DNA of 12,055 nt. Origin: Campylobacteraceae bacterium (lineage in GTDB: Bacteria > Campylobacterota > Campylobacteria > Campylobacterales > Sulfurospirillaceae). Numbering within the stretch: the stretch's first letter is position 1; every line of letters starts with the position of its first letter. Under the pieces are notes generated by a model that was not told where the DNA came from, searched no databases, and saw nothing but the letters and a program-made list of their open reading frames with translations. Positions 10,188 to 12,055 of this stretch are shown piece by piece. Position numbers and translations under genes: made by a program. The stretch lies in assembly GCA_027055635.1 (NCBI GenBank), contig JALUMZ010000097.1:1-12055 (forward strand), in the 5' to 3' direction.

Positions 10188-12055
10188 ATGAAATATCTAT
10201 TAATCAAAATATCAATGGTACTTCTTCTTGCTTTTGCAGGTATATTTGGAGTTTATAATCAAAAATCCAGAATGTTATATGAAATAAACCAGACGAACTT
10301 TATCTCCACTCAACTTCAACTCATAATAAACCATATAAATAAACTACAAAATGATATTTTTAGAGATAAATTTTATCTATATTTTAACAACGATATCATC
10401 AATCTAGAGATAAAGAGGATTAATGGGTTATTTAGTAACATCATAAAAAATAATGATTTAAAAAAAAATCAACATCGAGATGTGCTTCTTACGCTAGAGA
10501 AGGAAGAAAAAAGTTTTGAAAAGCTAAAAGGTAATATTTATAATTTTCTTCAGCATAGCGCACCAATTAAAAATAGTGCAATGTATCTATCTAGGATATT
10601 AGAAGATGGATTTAAATCCTTTAATATGAATAGCACAAAAGACAAGACTATGCTTTTTCTATTTTCAAAGGCTCAAAATAGTATCTTTATACACATAAAT
10701 TCTTTTGATAATGATTTTAAAAATGACCTAATCCGCTACAAAAAGGAGATAGATGATTTGTCAAAAGCCATCAAAGAGAAGAAAAAGAAAAAAATAGTAG
10801 AGATTTTTTCCTTGCATCTGTCTATATTTATTGACAATTTTTTTATTGTACAGAAAAGCTTAGACTCTATAATCTCATCGAATATAGATGATAATATAAA
10901 AATTATTTTAAAAAAATATATCAAAGAGTCGGTAATAGAACAAAAAGAGATAGGAAAATTTTCAAATCTTCTGCTAACTTTATATCTTTTGAGTATAGCT
11001 GTGATACTCTTTTTTATCTTTTATAGCGAGAGGGAAAATATAAAGCTAAAAAAACTATCCCAAAAATTGTACCTCTCAACAATTACTGACGAACTCACCA
11101 ACTTAGGAAATAGAGTTTGTCTTAAAAAAGATAAACAATCTTTCAAAAACCCCGCTTTTATACTCATAAATATAGACTGTTTTAAAGATATAAATAATCT
11201 ATTCGGATTAGACATCGGAGATAAAGTTCTAAAACTGATGGCAAAAAAAATCAAATACTTGTCTAAAAGCATAGATAACGCAAAAATATACAGAATCAGC
11301 GGAGATGATTTTGCAATACTTTATGAATTTCAAAATTTAGATAATCTTAAGAAAAATATCAAAAAGATACTAAAGCACATAAATGATAATGATTTTGAAA
11401 TTGACAAACATAGTATATCTGTATCCGTATCAATAGGAGCATCTTACAACCAAGACGAAGTTGTTAAATGCTCTACTATAGCATTAAAAAAGATAAAATC
11501 ATCAAATACAATTTCATATCAAATATATGAGGATAATTTTGATACATCCAAAGAGATAAAAAGAAATATGGAAATTCTATCTCTACTCAAAAAAGCCTTG
11601 CTCGAAGATAGAGTAGTTGCATATTTTCAGCCTATTGTAGATTTGGAGAGTGAAAAAATACTCAAATATGAAGCTCTAGTAAGGCTAATAACACCAGATG
11701 GTGAGGTATTGTCTCCATTTTTATTTCTAAATATAGCAAAAAAAGCTAAGCTAATAGGTGAAATCACAAAAACTGTCCTCTATCTGTCTTTAAAGAAGAT
11801 AAGAGAGAAAAATATCTATGTAAGCATAAATATTCCCTACAGTAATGTATCTGATCTAAAAATCAAAAGGCAAATTATCCAAATTCTCGAAGAAAACAGA
11901 GATATAGCAGACCATTTAACTTTTGAACTTCTTGAAGATGAACAGATGAGCAGCTATGAACATATTGCTAGTTTTATATCTTCGGTGAAAGAGTACAACT
12001 GTAAAATATCTGTAGATGATTTTGGAACAGGATATTCTAACTTCGAAGAACTCTT
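10188..12055 (+). CDS. membrane sensor protein with degenerate GGDEF and EAL domains (3' end outside window)
   Basis: A c-di-GMP turnover protein, open to the window end (about 622 residues visible). Membrane segment 1 spans about residues 4-23 and segment 2 about 261-279; between them lies a ~235-residue periplasmic, Lys/Asn-rich, helical region of no recognised family. A GGDEF domain begins with TDELTNLGNR. Its signature reads SGDDF (371-375); the first Asp of the usual DxD is Asn (NIDCFKDINN), the GH pair is GL-D, and no RxxD inhibitory site is present, so cyclase activity is doubtful. The EAL domain shows YFQPIVDL, EALVRL (495-500), SINIPYSN, FELLEDE and DDFGTGYSN (610-618): phosphodiesterase residues intact as far as seen. 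An ATG at 10140 overlapping the peroxidase stop (ATGA) would add 16 residues; 10188 is preferred because MKYLLIKISM fits a membrane N-terminus. Probably co-transcribed with the peroxidase. Confidence 0.88.
   Translation, partial: MKYLLIKISMVLLLAFAGIFGVYNQKSRMLYEINQTNFISTQLQLIINHINKLQNDIFRDKFYLYFNNDIINLEIKRINGLFSNIIKNNDLKKNQHRDVLLTLEKEEKSFEKLKGNIYNFLQHSAPIKNSAMYLSRILEDGFKSFNMNSTKDKTMLFLFSKAQNSIFIHINSFDNDFKNDLIRYKKEIDDLSKAIKEKKKKKIVEIFSLHLSIFIDNFFIVQKSLDSIISSNIDDNIKIILKKYIKESVIEQKEIGKFSNLLLTLYLLSIAVILFFIFYSERENIKLKKLSQKLYLSTITDELTNLGNRVCLKKDKQSFKNPAFILINIDCFKDINNLFGLDIGDKVLKLMAKKIKYLSKSIDNAKIYRISGDDFAILYEFQNLDNLKKNIKKILKHINDNDFEIDKHSISVSVSIGASYNQDEVVKCSTIALKKIKSSNTISYQIYEDNFDTSKEIKRNMEILSLLKKALLEDRVVAYFQPIVDLESEKILKYEALVRLITPDGEVLSPFLFLNIAKKAKLIGEITKTVLYLSLKKIREKNIYVSINIPYSNVSDLKIKRQIIQILEENRDIADHLTFELLEDEQMSSYEHIASFISSVKEYNCKISVDDFGTGYSNFEEL

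Noticed and set aside
10736..11272. Minus-strand ORFs opposite the GGDEF-EAL gene
   Set aside because: The plus strand is continuously open in one frame through the region with recognisable GGDEF and EAL motifs.

Overview
The window looks like a chromosomal segment of a Campylobacterota (epsilonproteobacterial) genome, probably a Sulfurimonas/Sulfurovum/Campylobacter relative. The evidence is the AT-rich base composition, the dimeric all-alpha dUTPase of the Campylobacter type, a single-chain pyruvate:ferredoxin oxidoreductase next to a HAD phosphatase (a pairing I recall from Campylobacter jejuni), a diheme cytochrome c peroxidase, and sigma70 promoters recognisable mainly by a TATAAT -10 box. 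No genus is proven. No mobile element, CRISPR array, tRNA or rRNA was seen, and no gene-free stretch exceeds about 210 bases.

Layout. 1-1736 (+): the 3' part of ribA (riboflavin synthesis), a YigZ/IMPACT-family protein and an unrecognised lipoprotein, close together and probably one transcript. 1775-2320 (+): queD (queuosine precursor synthesis) with its own promoter, overlapping tail to tail by 8 bases with dut on the minus strand (2313-3011). From the dut start, two back-to-back promoters inside an inverted repeat drive dut leftward and a DUF1294 membrane protein plus a YhbP/UPF0306 protein rightward (3091-3874). The YhbP gene overlaps the tail of luxS (3854-4354, -) by 21 bases. luxS is divergent from a 64-residue cysteine-rich, probably zinc-binding protein (4448-4642, +). 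A strong terminator at 4649-4675 closes the long minus-strand por/nifJ gene (4684-8247). Upstream of por lies a 208-base AT-rich control region with three inverted repeats, then a HAD phosphatase (8456-9094, -). Divergent from that is a diheme cytochrome c peroxidase (9208-10143, +), followed at once by a membrane-bound GGDEF-EAL protein that runs off the window end (10188-12055, +).

Functional picture. Most genes are housekeeping: cofactor and modified-nucleoside synthesis (ribA, queD), nucleotide-pool sanitation (dut), S-ribosylhomocysteine recycling/AI-2 formation (luxS) and anaerobic carbon metabolism (por). The right end joins periplasmic peroxide removal to c-di-GMP turnover. In the GGDEF-EAL protein the GGDEF half is degenerate (SGDDF, with the first metal aspartate replaced by Asn), while the visible EAL motifs are intact, so it is most likely a phosphodiesterase.

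No new multi-gene system is evident. The most unusual signal is a recurrent palindrome, CTACATGTAG: four perfect copies plus three copies of its TACATGTA core in 12 kb, far above expectation. Second are the stacked dyads before por, and third the small ClpX-finger-like cysteine protein.
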